Origin: Mycobacteriales bacterium | Lineage (GTDB): Bacteria > Actinomycetota > Actinomycetes > JAFAQI01 | DNA: 34,298 nucleotides | Assembly: GCA_035504215.1 (NCBI GenBank) | Contig: DATJSI010000024.1 | Span: forward strand, 1 to 34,298 | Direction: 5' to 3' | Part shown: piece after piece, positions 15,268-23,248 of the stretch | Numbering within the stretch: position 1 is the stretch's first letter | How the letters are laid out: every line of letters starts with the position of its first letter | Made by a program: the position numbers and the translations under genes | Notes under the pieces: generated by a model | Told to the model about the DNA's origin: nothing | Database searches by the model: none | Seen by the model: only the letters and a program-made list of their open reading frames with translations

Positions 15268-16458
15268 GTGCGAATTCTGCTGTTCACCGGAAAAGGTGGC
15301 GTCGGCAAGACGACGACCGCCGCGGCGACGGCTGCGTTCGCAGCGGCGGGTGGGCACAAGACGCTGGCGCTGTCCACCGATCCCGCGCACTCGTTGTCCG
15401 ACGCGTTCGGCCTGCCGCTCGGCGCCGCGCCGACGGAGATCGACACCGGGCTGTACGGCCAGCAGGTCGACACGCAGCGCGCCTTCGAGGCGAGTTGGCG
15501 CGAGGTGCAGCACTACCTTCGCGACATCCTCGAGCAGGGCGGGATCGATCCGCTCGAGGCCGAGGAGCTCACCGTCCTGCCGGGTGCGGATGAAGTGCTC
15601 GCGTTGCTCGAGGTACGGGCGCAGGTGGCGAGCGGGCGATGGGACACGGTGGTGGTCGACTGCGCCCCTACCGGCGAGACGCTGCGGCTGCTGGCGTTGC
15701 CGGACGCGCTGCGATGGTGGATGCAGCGGATGTTCCCGCCGGAGCGTCGAGTGCTGCGCAACCTGCGGCCGATGGTCGCCCACCTGACCGGGCTGCCGCT
15801 CCCGCCCGACTCCGTCTTCGCCGCCGCCGAGCGGCTGTCGGCTGAGCTCGCCGAGGTGCGCGACCTGCTGGTCGACCCCGAGCTGACGTCGATCCGGCTC
15901 GTGCTCACCCCGGAGGCCGTTGTCATCGCAGAAGCCCGCCGGACGCTGACCTCACTCTCGCTCTACGGCTACCGGGTGGACGGCGTCGTGGCCAACCGGG
16001 TCTTCCCGGATTCCGGCAACGACGCGTGGCGATCGGGTTGGGTCGAGGCGCAGCAACACCAGCTGGCAGTAGTGGAGGCGGCTTTCCCCGGCCTTCCGGT
16101 CTGGCGAGCCGAGTACGCCGCGGCCGAGCCGGTCGGGCTCCGCGGGCTGCTCGACCTCGCGACGACGGCGTACTCGGATGTGGATCCCTTGACGACCACG
16201 GAGACGCCGGAGCCGATGGTGGTCGAGCAGCTCACCGCGGACGAGTACGTGCTGTCGCTTGCGTTGCCGCATGCGGAGCGTCGCGATGTCGAGCTGGTCC
16301 GCAAGGGCGACGATCTGTTGGTGACCGTGGGGCCGCACCGACGCGCGATCGCGCTCCCGAGCGGGTTGCGCCGGTGCGTGGTGGACGGCGCCGCCTTGCG
16401 CGACGGCCGACTTCGCGTCCGCTTCCACGCCGACCCGGACGTCTGGACCTCGCGGTGA
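15268..16458 (+). CDS. ArsA/Get3-like ATPase with C-terminal HSP20-like domain
   Basis: 396 residues. The deviant Walker A is GKGGVGKT (8-15) with the signature Lys, followed by STDPAHSLSDAF (36-47) and DCAPTGETLR (131-140), the ArsA family switch motifs. The last 75 residues (ELVRKGDDLLVTVGPHRRAI onward, about 325-396) form a beta-rich crystallin-like domain found in bacterial ArsA-like proteins. No arsenite-binding cysteines or arsB are present, so arsenic transport is unlikely; family knowledge suggests client-protein or membrane-protein handling. It corresponds by order to Rv2184c. Its stop overlaps the next start (GTGA). Confidence 0.9.
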   Translation: MRILLFTGKGGVGKTTTAAATAAFAAAGGHKTLALSTDPAHSLSDAFGLPLGAAPTEIDTGLYGQQVDTQRAFEASWREVQHYLRDILEQGGIDPLEAEELTVLPGADEVLALLEVRAQVASGRWDTVVVDCAPTGETLRLLALPDALRWWMQRMFPPERRVLRNLRPMVAHLTGLPLPPDSVFAAAERLSAELAEVRDLLVDPELTSIRLVLTPEAVVIAEARRTLTSLSLYGYRVDGVVANRVFPDSGNDAWRSGWVEAQQHQLAVVEAAFPGLPVWRAEYAAAEPVGLRGLLDLATTAYSDVDPLTTTETPEPMVVEQLTADEYVLSLALPHAERRDVELVRKGDDLLVTVGPHRRAIALPSGLRRCVVDGAALRDGRLRVRFHADPDVWTSR

Positions 16459-16799
16459 GCGCCGCCGCGCCCGGCCCGCTCGCGGAGGAAGCGTCGCGGT
16501 TGGTCGAGGCGATCAGCGAGTGGGCGCGCGGAGCGGTCGGCGACGTGCATCTGCCGTCGGCGGGCGGTGCAGCCGAGTGCCAGGTCTGCCCGTTCTGCCA
16601 GCTGCTCGGCTTGCTCCGGCGAACCCAGCCGGAGACCTTCGGTCACTTGGCCGAGGCATCCGCGTCGCTGGTTGCGGCCCTGCGCACGGTGGTCGAGCGA
16701 GCCGAGCCGGCGCCGCGTCACTCGGGGGTCGAGCGGGTCGACCTCGACGACGGCGACTCGGCCGATCCAGTGGCCGCCGACCCGGGACGGGCCACGTGA
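16455..16799 (+). CDS. Small CxxCxxC protein of unknown function
   Basis: 114 residues. A predicted helix (EEASRLVEAISEWARG, 11-26) precedes C42-x2-C45-x2-C48 in ECQVCPFCQLL, then a second helical stretch (about 60-84) and an acidic tail (DLDDGDSAD). The three closely spaced cysteines could bind a metal with another ligand, or form a dimer site. No membrane segment. It overlaps the ArsA-like gene by four bases and the glucokinase gene by four. Rv2183c occupies the equivalent place in M. tuberculosis, and a small gene (SCO2127) adjoins glkA in Streptomyces; I cannot confirm homology to either. Confidence 0.78.
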   Translation: MSAAAPGPLAEEASRLVEAISEWARGAVGDVHLPSAGGAAECQVCPFCQLLGLLRRTQPETFGHLAEASASLVAALRTVVERAEPAPRHSGVERVDLDDGDSADPVAADPGRAT

Positions 16800-17740
16800 C
16801 GCTCTCGATCGGGATTGACATCGGCGGCACCAAGGTTGCCGCCGGCGTTGTCGACGAGGACGGCGAGGTGCTCGCGGTCGCGCGCCGCCGTACCCCGAGC
16901 CGAGACCCGGGCCACATCGTCGATGTCGTCGTGGAGATCGTCGGTCAGCTCCGCTCGGACTTCGACGTAGCCGCGGTTGGCATCGGCGCGGCCGGTTTCG
17001 TCGACGCCGCGCGCTCGACGGTGCTGTTCGCAGCCAACCTCGCGTGGCGGGACACCCCGATCCGCGACGACATCAGCAGCCGGCTGGACATCCCTGTCGT
17101 GGTCGAGAACGACGCCAACGCCGCCGCCTGGGGCGAGTTCCGCTTCGGTGCGGGCGGCCAGGAACCGGACGTGATCGTCCTCACGATCGGCACCGGTATC
17201 GGAGCCGGCATCATCATCGACGGCGTACTGCACCGGGGCCGGTTCGGGATCGCCGGCGAGCCCGGTCACATGCGGGTCGTGCCGGGCGGGCGGTTGTGCG
17301 GGTGCGGCAATCGGGGCTGCCTGGAGCAGTACTGCAGCGGCACCGCCTTGGTGCGAGCCGCGCGCGAAGTGGCTCAGGAGCGCCCCGCCGACGCGGCGCG
17401 GCTGCTCGAGCTCGCCCACGGAGACGTCGCGAACATCGACGGGCCGGTGGTCACCAAGGCCGCGCAGGAAGGAGACGCCGCCGCGGTCGACTGCTTCGAC
17501 GAGATCGGCCGCTGGCTCGGGCAGGGCCTCGCCGATCTCGCCGCGCTGCTGGACCCCGGCCGGTACGTGATCGGTGGGGGCGTGGCCGAGGCGGGCGACC
17601 TGTTGCTCTCCGCGGCGCGCGACTCCTACGCGGCGGTGCTGACCGGCCGTGGCTACCGACCGCTCGCTGACGTCGTTCCCGCCACACTCGGCGCGCAGGC
17701 GGGCCTGATCGGTGCGGCGGACCTGGCCCGCCGGTCCTGA
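16796..17740 (+). CDS. glkA: ROK-family glucokinase
   Basis: 314 residues. Phosphorylates glucose with ATP (or possibly polyphosphate) at the entry to glycolysis. Motifs: IGIDIGGTK (5-13, phosphate loop), VENDANAAAWGE (103-114) with catalytic D106, GTGIGAG (132-138), GEPGHM (154-159), and the zinc site CGCGNRGCLEQY (168-179) that defines ROK kinases. No helix-turn-helix, so it is an enzyme and not a ROK repressor. In Streptomyces the equivalent GlkA also takes part in carbon catabolite repression. GTG at 16796 overlaps the preceding stop; the end overlaps arcC by one base. Confidence 0.94.
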   Translation: MTLSIGIDIGGTKVAAGVVDEDGEVLAVARRRTPSRDPGHIVDVVVEIVGQLRSDFDVAAVGIGAAGFVDAARSTVLFAANLAWRDTPIRDDISSRLDIPVVVENDANAAAWGEFRFGAGGQEPDVIVLTIGTGIGAGIIIDGVLHRGRFGIAGEPGHMRVVPGGRLCGCGNRGCLEQYCSGTALVRAAREVAQERPADAARLLELAHGDVANIDGPVVTKAAQEGDAAAVDCFDEIGRWLGQGLADLAALLDPGRYVIGGGVAEAGDLLLSAARDSYAAVLTGRGYRPLADVVPATLGAQAGLIGAADLARRS

Positions 17741-18702
17741 TGTCCGCGCCGCCCGAGCCGGGCCACCCGCGCGTCGTCGTCGCGCTCGGCGGCAACGCCC
17801 TCAGCCCGTCTGACGGCGCCGGCGACGTGCACGAGATGCGCGCGGCACTCGCGCGCACCGCACGGGCGCTTGCCGACCTCGTGGATGGCGGGGTCAGCCT
17901 CGTGGTCACGCACGGCAACGGACCGCAGGTCGGGCGGATCCTGCTCCAGCAGGAGTACGCCGCCGACCAGGTGCCGCCGATGCCGATGGACGTGTGCGGC
18001 GCCCAGAGCCAGGGCCAGATCGGCTACCTGCTCGCGCAGACCCTCGACACCGAGCTTCGCCGGCGCGGCATCGCGACCCGGGTGCTGTGTCTGGTCACGC
18101 AGGTCGTCGTCGACGGGCGCGACCCGGCCTTCCGCCGGCCGACCAAGCCGGTCGGTCCGTCGTACGAACAGGCCGAGGCGGAGCGGATCGCCCACGAGAC
18201 GGGCTATGTCTTCCGGGCGATGCCCGACGGGCGTTGGCGGCGGGCGGTCGCATCGCCGCGGCCCAAGCGCCTGGTGGAGGCCGAACCGTTGCGCCAGATC
18301 ATCGAGGCGGGGCATGTCGTCGTCGCGGCCGGTGGTGGCGGCGTGCCCGTCGTCGAGGTGGGTACGGAGCTCCGTGGGGTGGAAGCCGTGATCGACAAGG
18401 ACCTCACTGCCGCAACCCTCGCCCGGCTGGTCGGTGCCGACCAGCTGGTCATCCTCACCGAGGTGTCACGTGTGCAGGTGGGTTTCGGCACGGACGCGGC
18501 TCGCGAGCTCAGCCGGATGACGGTCACTGAGGCGCGCGAGCTGCTCGCGGCGGGCGAGTTCCCCGACGGCTCGATGGGTCCGAAGGTCAGGGCCTGCGTC
18601 GAGTTCGTGACGGGCGGTGGGCGTCGGGCGGTGATCGGTGCGCTGTCCGACGCGCACGACGTGGTCTTCGCCGAGGCGGGTACGTCGATCGAGGCGGGAT
18701 GA
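17740..18702 (+). CDS. arcC: Carbamate kinase
   Basis: 320 residues, normal length. Makes ATP and carbamate from carbamoyl phosphate and ADP. Motifs: VVVALGGNAL (12-21), VVTHGNGPQVG (55-65), CGAQSQGQIGY (86-96), VVAAGGGGVPVV (about 198-209) and VIDKDLTAATLA (about 220-231), all typical of carbamate kinases and not of the shorter UMP or glutamate kinases. The ATG overlaps the glucokinase stop by one base. Arginine deiminase and ornithine carbamoyltransferase are not in this window, so the source of carbamoyl phosphate is not shown; the facing TIGR00300 gene hints at ornithine use. Confidence 0.94.
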   Translation: MSAPPEPGHPRVVVALGGNALSPSDGAGDVHEMRAALARTARALADLVDGGVSLVVTHGNGPQVGRILLQQEYAADQVPPMPMDVCGAQSQGQIGYLLAQTLDTELRRRGIATRVLCLVTQVVVDGRDPAFRRPTKPVGPSYEQAEAERIAHETGYVFRAMPDGRWRRAVASPRPKRLVEAEPLRQIIEAGHVVVAAGGGGVPVVEVGTELRGVEAVIDKDLTAATLARLVGADQLVILTEVSRVQVGFGTDAARELSRMTVTEARELLAAGEFPDGSMGPKVRACVEFVTGGGRRAVIGALSDAHDVVFAEAGTSIEAG

Positions 18703-19403
18703 GCGAACCGACACCGGCGGCCGAGCTGCGCGTGATGACCTACAACGTGCGGTCGCTTCGCGATGACGTGACCGCGCTGGCGTCGATCGTTCGCGCTGCC
18801 GACCCGGACGTGGTGCTCGTCCAGGAGGCGCCGCGCTTCCTTCGTTGGCGGTCGAAGCGCGCGGCGCTCGCCCGCCGGTGCGGGCTCGTGGTCGCGACCG
18901 CCGACCGTCCCGGCGGGCTCTGCATCCTTGTCGCGCTTCGGGTCGACGTGCTGGGTACGACGTTCACCATGCTGCCGCGACTGCCCGGCCACCACCAGCG
19001 GGTGGCGGTCGGTGCGATCCTGCGGCGGGCGGGACAGCGTTGGCGAGTGCTCGACCTGCATCTGAGCACCGATCCCGCGGAGCGGGAGCGGCACGTGCCG
19101 CTGCTCGTCGAGCTGGTCGGCGAAGACACCGACCCGCCGCTCGTGGTGGGTGGGGACATCAACGATGTCGCCGGCAGTCCGGCGTACTCCGTTTTCAGCG
19201 AGCGGATGCAGGACTGCTTCGCAGTCGCCGGCGCCGGCTCAGGCGCGACCGCGCCCGCGCGTACGCCACAGCGCAGGATCGACGCGGTCTTCGCCGGTCC
19301 GGCGGTGGATGTGGTTGCTTGCGAGGTGCTTGCGCCGCCGAGCGCCACGCGGGCGAGTGATCACCTGCCGGTGCTCGCGGTGCTCCGGCAGCACAGCGGC
19401 TAG
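18699..19403 (+). CDS. Endonuclease/exonuclease/phosphatase (EEP) family protein
   Basis: 234 residues, a compact EEP fold. Visible motifs are MTYNVRSLRDD (about 9-19, Asn metal/phosphate site), VLVQEAPR (about 35-42, catalytic Glu), LHLST (His), GGDINDVAGSPAY (about 150-162, Asp/Asn pair) and ASDHLPVLAVL (Asp-His near the C-terminus). The set is complete, so it should be an active metal-dependent phosphoesterase, but substrate (DNA, lipid or nucleotide) cannot be told. No signal peptide. Overlaps arcC by four bases (ATGA). Its stop shares CTAG with the convergent TIGR00300 gene. Confidence 0.88.
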   Translation: MSEPTPAAELRVMTYNVRSLRDDVTALASIVRAADPDVVLVQEAPRFLRWRSKRAALARRCGLVVATADRPGGLCILVALRVDVLGTTFTMLPRLPGHHQRVAVGAILRRAGQRWRVLDLHLSTDPAERERHVPLLVELVGEDTDPPLVVGGDINDVAGSPAYSVFSERMQDCFAVAGAGSGATAPARTPQRRIDAVFAGPAVDVVACEVLAPPSATRASDHLPVLAVLRQHSG

Positions 19404-20632
19404 CTTCTCGTGTAGTCGGGCACCAGCTCGTGCGCGAGCTGCTCGAGGAAGAGCCCGATGTCGGTGACGATGCCGACCGCCTGCGCGCTGCCGCGGTCGG
19501 CGAGCTTCGTGACGGTCGCCGGATTGATGTCAACCGCGATCAGCGGCACCGACGCCGGCAGGATGTTGCCGGTCGCGATCGAGTGCAGCATCGTCGCCAC
19601 CATGATGGCGAAGCCGACGCCGGGGAGCTGCTCGCGCATCGCCCGCTGGCCTTCGATGACGTCGGTGTAGACGTCGGGCAGCGGTCCGTCGTCACGCACC
19701 GATCCGACCAGGACGAACGGCTTGGCGGCCTTGACCATCGCGTGCATGACACCGCCGGTGAGGACGCCGGTGTCGACCGCTTGCTTGATCGAGCCCGCGG
19801 CGCGGATCGCGTTGATCGCGCGGATGTGGTGCTCGTGGCCGTGGATGACTCCCACGCCTGCGTTGAGATCGACGCCGAGCGAAGTGCCGAACAACGACGA
19901 CTCGATGTCGTGGGTGGCGAGTGCGTTCCCGCTGAACAGCACGTCCACCCAGCCGTGTTCGACCAGTGCCACCATCGGCGTGGCGGCACCGGTGTGCACG
20001 ACGGCCGGACCGGCTACCCACAGGATCCGGCCGTGCTCACCCTTGACCTCGCGCATGCGGTCGGCGATCTGCCGGACGAGCAACGCCTGCGGCTTCTCGC
20101 TCGACACGGTCGAGCTCATGAACTCGAAGTCGCCCTCGAGTTTCTTGTGGCCCTCGACCGGAAGTACGACGCGGATGCCACTGGCACCGCACACGATGCG
20201 GTCGCCGGCCTTGACGTCGCTGACGGGGACGGTGCGGACGCGGTTGCCCGAGACCAGCAGCCCGCAGTCCATCTCGGGCTGCTCGACCGGCACCCATTGG
20301 CCGCCCAGGCGTACGACGGTCTCGAGGTTGGTCGTCGAGTAGAAGTCCTCGGGGAACACGCCGTCCGCCGGCGCCTCGCTCGTCGTCGCCTCACCGGGAT
20401 CGACCTGGTTGACGCCGTGCACCTGCAGCCGCATGAGGATCCGGCTGAGCTGGTCGTTGCTCTCCGCGCCGACCAGGATCACCGCGTGCGACTCGTCCTC
20501 GTGCGCCTTGCCGAGGTCGATCCGCTCGACGGTGTAGTCACCGCCGTACTCGAGAACGTCGTCGAGCACCCGCGCGAGAACGCCCGAGTCCATCAGATGG
20601 CCGGTGATTTCCACTGTCTCCGTGAACTGCAC
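19400..20632 (-). CDS. TIGR00300-family protein, archaeal-type ornithine cyclodeaminase candidate
   Basis: 410 residues. The N-terminal part (MQFTETVEITGHLMDSG, then GGDYTVERIDLGKAHEDES) is the LOR/SDH-type domain that defines TIGR00300. The C-terminal part has VVHTGAATPMVALVEHGWVD, LFSGNALATHDIES and a NAD-binding region. Known members are an archaeal ornithine cyclodeaminase (Methanococcus) and the C-terminal half of cyanobacterial ArgZ/AgrE. These convert ornithine to proline and ammonia and are unrelated to mu-crystallin-type OCD. Here the arginine-guanidine-removing N-domain is absent. The GTG start follows TACAGT by six bases. Facing carbamate kinase suits arginine/ornithine breakdown. 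Family call firm, activity inferred. Confidence 0.85.
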   Translation of the reverse strand: MQFTETVEITGHLMDSGVLARVLDDVLEYGGDYTVERIDLGKAHEDESHAVILVGAESNDQLSRILMRLQVHGVNQVDPGEATTSEAPADGVFPEDFYSTTNLETVVRLGGQWVPVEQPEMDCGLLVSGNRVRTVPVSDVKAGDRIVCGASGIRVVLPVEGHKKLEGDFEFMSSTVSSEKPQALLVRQIADRMREVKGEHGRILWVAGPAVVHTGAATPMVALVEHGWVDVLFSGNALATHDIESSLFGTSLGVDLNAGVGVIHGHEHHIRAINAIRAAGSIKQAVDTGVLTGGVMHAMVKAAKPFVLVGSVRDDGPLPDVYTDVIEGQRAMREQLPGVGFAIMVATMLHSIATGNILPASVPLIAVDINPATVTKLADRGSAQAVGIVTDIGLFLEQLAHELVPDYTRS

Positions 20633-20638
20633 GGCACG

Positions 20639-20644
20639 ACTGTA
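20639..20644 (-). promoter_or_regulatory. -10 box, leaderless promoter of the TIGR00300 gene
   Basis: TACAGT on the minus strand, six bases before the GTG at 20632, inside the 60-base gap after the DUF2007-like gene. Confidence 0.6.
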
Positions 20645-20692
20645 GAGGGTCGGCCGTCGTACGTTGCCGAGCCGAGCTGTGGCGCAGGGGCG

Positions 20693-21337
20693 CTAGACCA
20701 CCGCTCCGTCGTCCCAGCCGGAGTCCGTGGGCGGACCTTCCTTCACGTGGTATATCAACGAGCCGCCGCCGCCGAGGATCGCGAGGATCGCGAGCCAGAC
20801 CAGGCCGCCGCCATCGAGCCCGGTGATGAGGATGACCAGGCCGGCGATGATCGCGGCGAGCGAGCCGATGGTGACGGCACGCAGTCGCGGAAGGGGCGGT
20901 GGCGGCGGCGGGACGAAGTGCTCGTCGACCTCCGGGTCGGGCGCCGGCGGCGACGGCAGGTCGGACGGCTCGTCGCCGGCCTGCAGGACGCCGACCAGGT
21001 GCCGCCACTCGTGCTCGAAGTCGATCTCGTGGTCACTCGGCGGCGGCGGGACGGCGGGGGAGCGGGCGGGCGCACTCGCCAGTAGCTCCGAGGCGCGGTC
21101 GGTCTGGCTCGAGTCCACGTAGAGCCGGTCGGTTAGCTGGGAGGGGATCTGGACCTCGAGGTAGCCGCCGCTGACCCCCGGAGTGGGGGCGACGTAGGCC
21201 GCGATGCCCTCGGCGCGAAGGGTCTCGAGCAGGTCGTCGGCGACCCGCGGGTCGACGTCTCCGACCGCGACGTACCCGGCGCAGCGCAGGCCGTTGTCGC
21301 GTGATCCTGGCCGCGGGCCTTGACCGTGCTCGACCAT
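20693..21337 (-). CDS. DUF2007-like protein with two C-terminal membrane helices
   Basis: 214 residues. The first 85 residues (GYVAVGDVDPRVADDLLETL, EGIAAYVAP, TDRLYVDSSQTDRASELLAS) resemble DUF2007 signal-transducing domains, in which a helix followed by GIPA and a strand followed by DxxxAxELL recur. A Pro-rich linker with an HEW segment follows, then two hydrophobic helices (about 150-172 and 175-192, the second ending in GGGGSLIYHVKEG). Function unknown. The ATG at 21337 is nine bases after the hydrolase stop; the frame stays open upstream into that gene, so a start further left is possible but unlikely. Confidence 0.72.
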   Translation of the reverse strand: MVEHGQGPRPGSRDNGLRCAGYVAVGDVDPRVADDLLETLRAEGIAAYVAPTPGVSGGYLEVQIPSQLTDRLYVDSSQTDRASELLASAPARSPAVPPPPSDHEIDFEHEWRHLVGVLQAGDEPSDLPSPPAPDPEVDEHFVPPPPPPLPRLRAVTIGSLAAIIAGLVILITGLDGGGLVWLAILAILGGGGSLIYHVKEGPPTDSGWDDGAVV

Positions 21338-21345
21338 CGCCGCGC

Positions 21346-22110
21346 CTAGCCTTCGGCTCCGCCGGCGTGCGCCTCCATGAACGCGAGCGACTCCTTGATG
21401 ATGAGCGGCAGGTCGTTGTCGAGCGTCGCGACGTGGTAGCTGTCGTCCAGCCAGAGCTGGCGCTTGTCGATCGAGCCCGATCCCGCCATGAGCCGGACCG
21501 AGTTCTCCGGTTCGACGACGTGATCCTCGCGGCTGGTCATCACCAGCAGCGGCTGCGTGACGCGGTCGAGGTCCGCGTTGGTGAGCGCCCACAGCTTGGC
21601 CAGCTGGAACGCGCCCTTGACCGGCAGCCGGTCGTACGCCGGTTCGACCGCACCGGGGGCCTTGATGTCGCTCCCGATCGGCGGCAGCGAGGGCAGCACG
21701 TGCCGCAGGACCGGCAGCAGCTTCGCGTCCTTGCGGGTCGTGAACAGCGACGGGTTGACCACGACGATGCCGGCGATCTGGGCGCCGCGTTGCTCGGCCA
21801 GCCGCAGCGTGAGCGTGCCACCCATCGACAGGCCCATGACGAAGGTCCGGTCGCAGCGGGCCCGGGTCTCATCGAACGCGCGTTCAAGCTCGGCGTACCA
21901 GTCCTGCCAGCTGACCTGGTTGGCGTCCTGCCAGCGTGTCCCGTGCCCTGGCAGCAAGGGGAGCCGGACGGTGCGGCCCGCTGCCGCGAGCGCCTCGGCC
22001 CACGGGCGCAGGCTCCCGGGCATTCCGGTGAAGCCGTGGCACAGGACCGCGCCGACCCGGTCGCCGTCGGCCGCGAATGGCGCCGCGTCGCTGGGCGCGA
22101 ACTCTGTCAC
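21346..22110 (-). CDS. Alpha/beta hydrolase (Est30-type carboxylesterase / monoacylglycerol lipase-like)
   Basis: 254 residues. The oxyanion loop is CHGFTGMPGS (24-33), the nucleophile S95 in GLSMGG, the acid D196 in SREDHVV, and the catalytic H226 in SYHVATLDND. These fit the Est30/EstB carboxylesterase group, which is cytoplasmic and acts on short to medium acyl esters or monoglycerides. The GTG at 22110 follows AAAGG closely; the open frame continues left to 22968 but overlaps plsC antisense and has unlike composition. It is divergent from plsC, 90 bases apart, so both may serve lipid turnover. Confidence 0.9.
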   Translation of the reverse strand: MTEFAPSDAAPFAADGDRVGAVLCHGFTGMPGSLRPWAEALAAAGRTVRLPLLPGHGTRWQDANQVSWQDWYAELERAFDETRARCDRTFVMGLSMGGTLTLRLAEQRGAQIAGIVVVNPSLFTTRKDAKLLPVLRHVLPSLPPIGSDIKAPGAVEPAYDRLPVKGAFQLAKLWALTNADLDRVTQPLLVMTSREDHVVEPENSVRLMAGSGSIDKRQLWLDDSYHVATLDNDLPLIIKESLAFMEAHAGGAEG

Positions 22111-22160
22111 CCTTTGATGGTGCCACGCGCTCGGCGGAACCGAGGCGGGACGAGGCTCGC

Positions 22161-22166
22161 TAGGAT
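22161..22166 (+). promoter_or_regulatory. -10 box of plsC
   Basis: TAGGAT, giving a predicted start near 22173 and a leader of about 28 bases that contains AGGGAGGAGG six bases before the GTG. Confidence 0.5.
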
Positions 22167-22200
22167 CGACTGATCGGCGGTGGCAGGGAGGAGGCGGGCG

Positions 22201-22944
22201 GTGTTCTATTGGTTCCTCAAGCACATCGCGATCGGCCCGGTCCTCAAGTCGATCTTCCGCCCCTGGGTCGAAGGCCTCGAGAACGTCCCCGCTCGCGGCG
22301 GCGCGATTCTCGCCAGCAACCACCTCTCGTTCTCGGACTCGTTCTTCCTGCCGCTCGAGATCGATCGCCGCGTGACCTTCCTGGCGAAGGGTGACTACTT
22401 CACCGGTCGCGGGCTCAAGGGCCGGCTCACGGCCGCGTTCTTCCGGGGCATCAACCAGGTCCCGGTCGACCGCTCCGGCGGCCGGGCCAGCGAGGCCGCC
22501 CTCGACGCCGGCGTGCGGATCCTCAAGCGGGGCGAGCTGCTCGGCATCTACCCGGAGGGCACCCGCTCGCCGGACGGCCGGCTCTACCGCGGGAAGACCG
22601 GCATCGCACGGATGGCGCTCGAGGCGGGCGTCCCCGTCATCCCTGTTGCAATGATCAACACCTTCGACATCCAGCCGCCCGGCCAGGTGATTCCGCGCGT
22701 GATGCGGGTCGGCATCCGGATCGGCAAGCCGCTGGACTTCTCCCGCTACGCCGGCATGGAGAACGACCGGTTCGTGCTCCGCTCGATCACCGACGAGATC
22801 ATGTACGAGCTGATGCTGCTCTCCGGCCAGGAGTACGTCGACCAGTACGCGACCAAGGCGAAGGAAGACATCGCCGACGCCCGCGCCGCCGCGCTCGAGT
22901 CCCTGGTCGCCGACTCGCCGTACGCCGAACGCAAGGCGAGCTAA
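22201..22944 (+). CDS. plsC: 1-acyl-sn-glycerol-3-phosphate acyltransferase (PlsC family)
   Basis: 247 residues. Motif I is NHLSFSD (40-46; H41 and D46 catalytic), motif II region LAKGDYFTGRG, motif III EGTRSPDG (119-126), motif IV VPVIPVAM. It makes phosphatidic acid at the membrane face. The GTG at 22201 is six bases from a very strong AGGGAGGAGG; an in-frame GTG at 22180 precedes that site and is rejected. Corresponds by order to Rv2182c. Its 3' end converges on glpK across the two 92-bp palindromic elements. Confidence 0.93.
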   Translation: MFYWFLKHIAIGPVLKSIFRPWVEGLENVPARGGAILASNHLSFSDSFFLPLEIDRRVTFLAKGDYFTGRGLKGRLTAAFFRGINQVPVDRSGGRASEAALDAGVRILKRGELLGIYPEGTRSPDGRLYRGKTGIARMALEAGVPVIPVAMINTFDIQPPGQVIPRVMRVGIRIGKPLDFSRYAGMENDRFVLRSITDEIMYELMLLSGQEYVDQYATKAKEDIADARAAALESLVADSPYAERKAS

Positions 22945-23000
22945 CCCGCCGCGCCTCCGCGCCGCCACCGCGCCGACGTTTCGCCCGCCGCTGCCGCCGC

Positions 23001-23092
23001 CGTTTCAGCACACAACGCCTGTCGACGCGTGCCGATTCGTGCGCTGCTTCGCGTTGTCGTCCCTTTGTGAGGGAGCGTTGTGTGCTGAAACG
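23001..23092. repeat. 92-bp element with perfect 18-bp terminal inverted repeats, copy 1
   Basis: Left arm CGTTTCAGCACACAACGC at 23001-23018 and its exact complement GCGTTGTGTGCTGAAACG at 23075-23092. The inner 56 bases begin CTGTCGACGCGTGCC, shared with copy 2, and end GAGGGA. An inner TCCCT-TTGTG-AGGGA hairpin (23060-23074) occurs only in this copy. Lies in the 304-base gap between the convergent 3' ends of plsC and glpK, and could act as a two-way terminator, but there is no T run. The first 56 bases of the gap (22945-23000) hold only C-rich sequence. Confidence 0.93.
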
Positions 23093-23122
23093 TCGAGCTC
23101 AGCCATTGGTGGTTGGGGTTTT

Positions 23123-23214
23123 CGTTTCAGCACACAACGCCTGTCGACGCGTGCCTCTTCGTGTGCACCTGGGCGACTTCGCGGCCTGAGGAGGGAGCGT
23201 TGTGTGCTGAAACG
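23123..23214. repeat. 92-bp element with perfect 18-bp terminal inverted repeats, copy 2
   Basis: Same orientation and length as copy 1, starting 122 bases later after a 30-base spacer. The left 33 bases and right 24 bases are identical to copy 1; the middle differs at roughly half its positions without gaps. The conserved ends and drifting centre suggest selection on, or mobilisation by, the ends. Confidence 0.93.
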
Positions 23215-23248
23215 GTCGCCAATCGGCGGCGCGGTCGGCGGTCGGCGG

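Noticed and set aside
15268-16458. Arsenite efflux ATPase ArsA
   Set aside because: No arsB or arsR nearby, no arsenite-binding cysteines, and the C-terminal crystallin-like domain and gene order fit the actinobacterial housekeeping paralogue.
22111-22968. N-terminal extension of the alpha/beta hydrolase
   Set aside because: Open frame only because it is antisense to plsC; a GTG with AAAGG fits the family's N-terminus.
23001-23214. CRISPR array
   Set aside because: Only two units, 92 bp each with internal divergence and long inverted ends; no short identical repeats with unique spacers and no cas genes.
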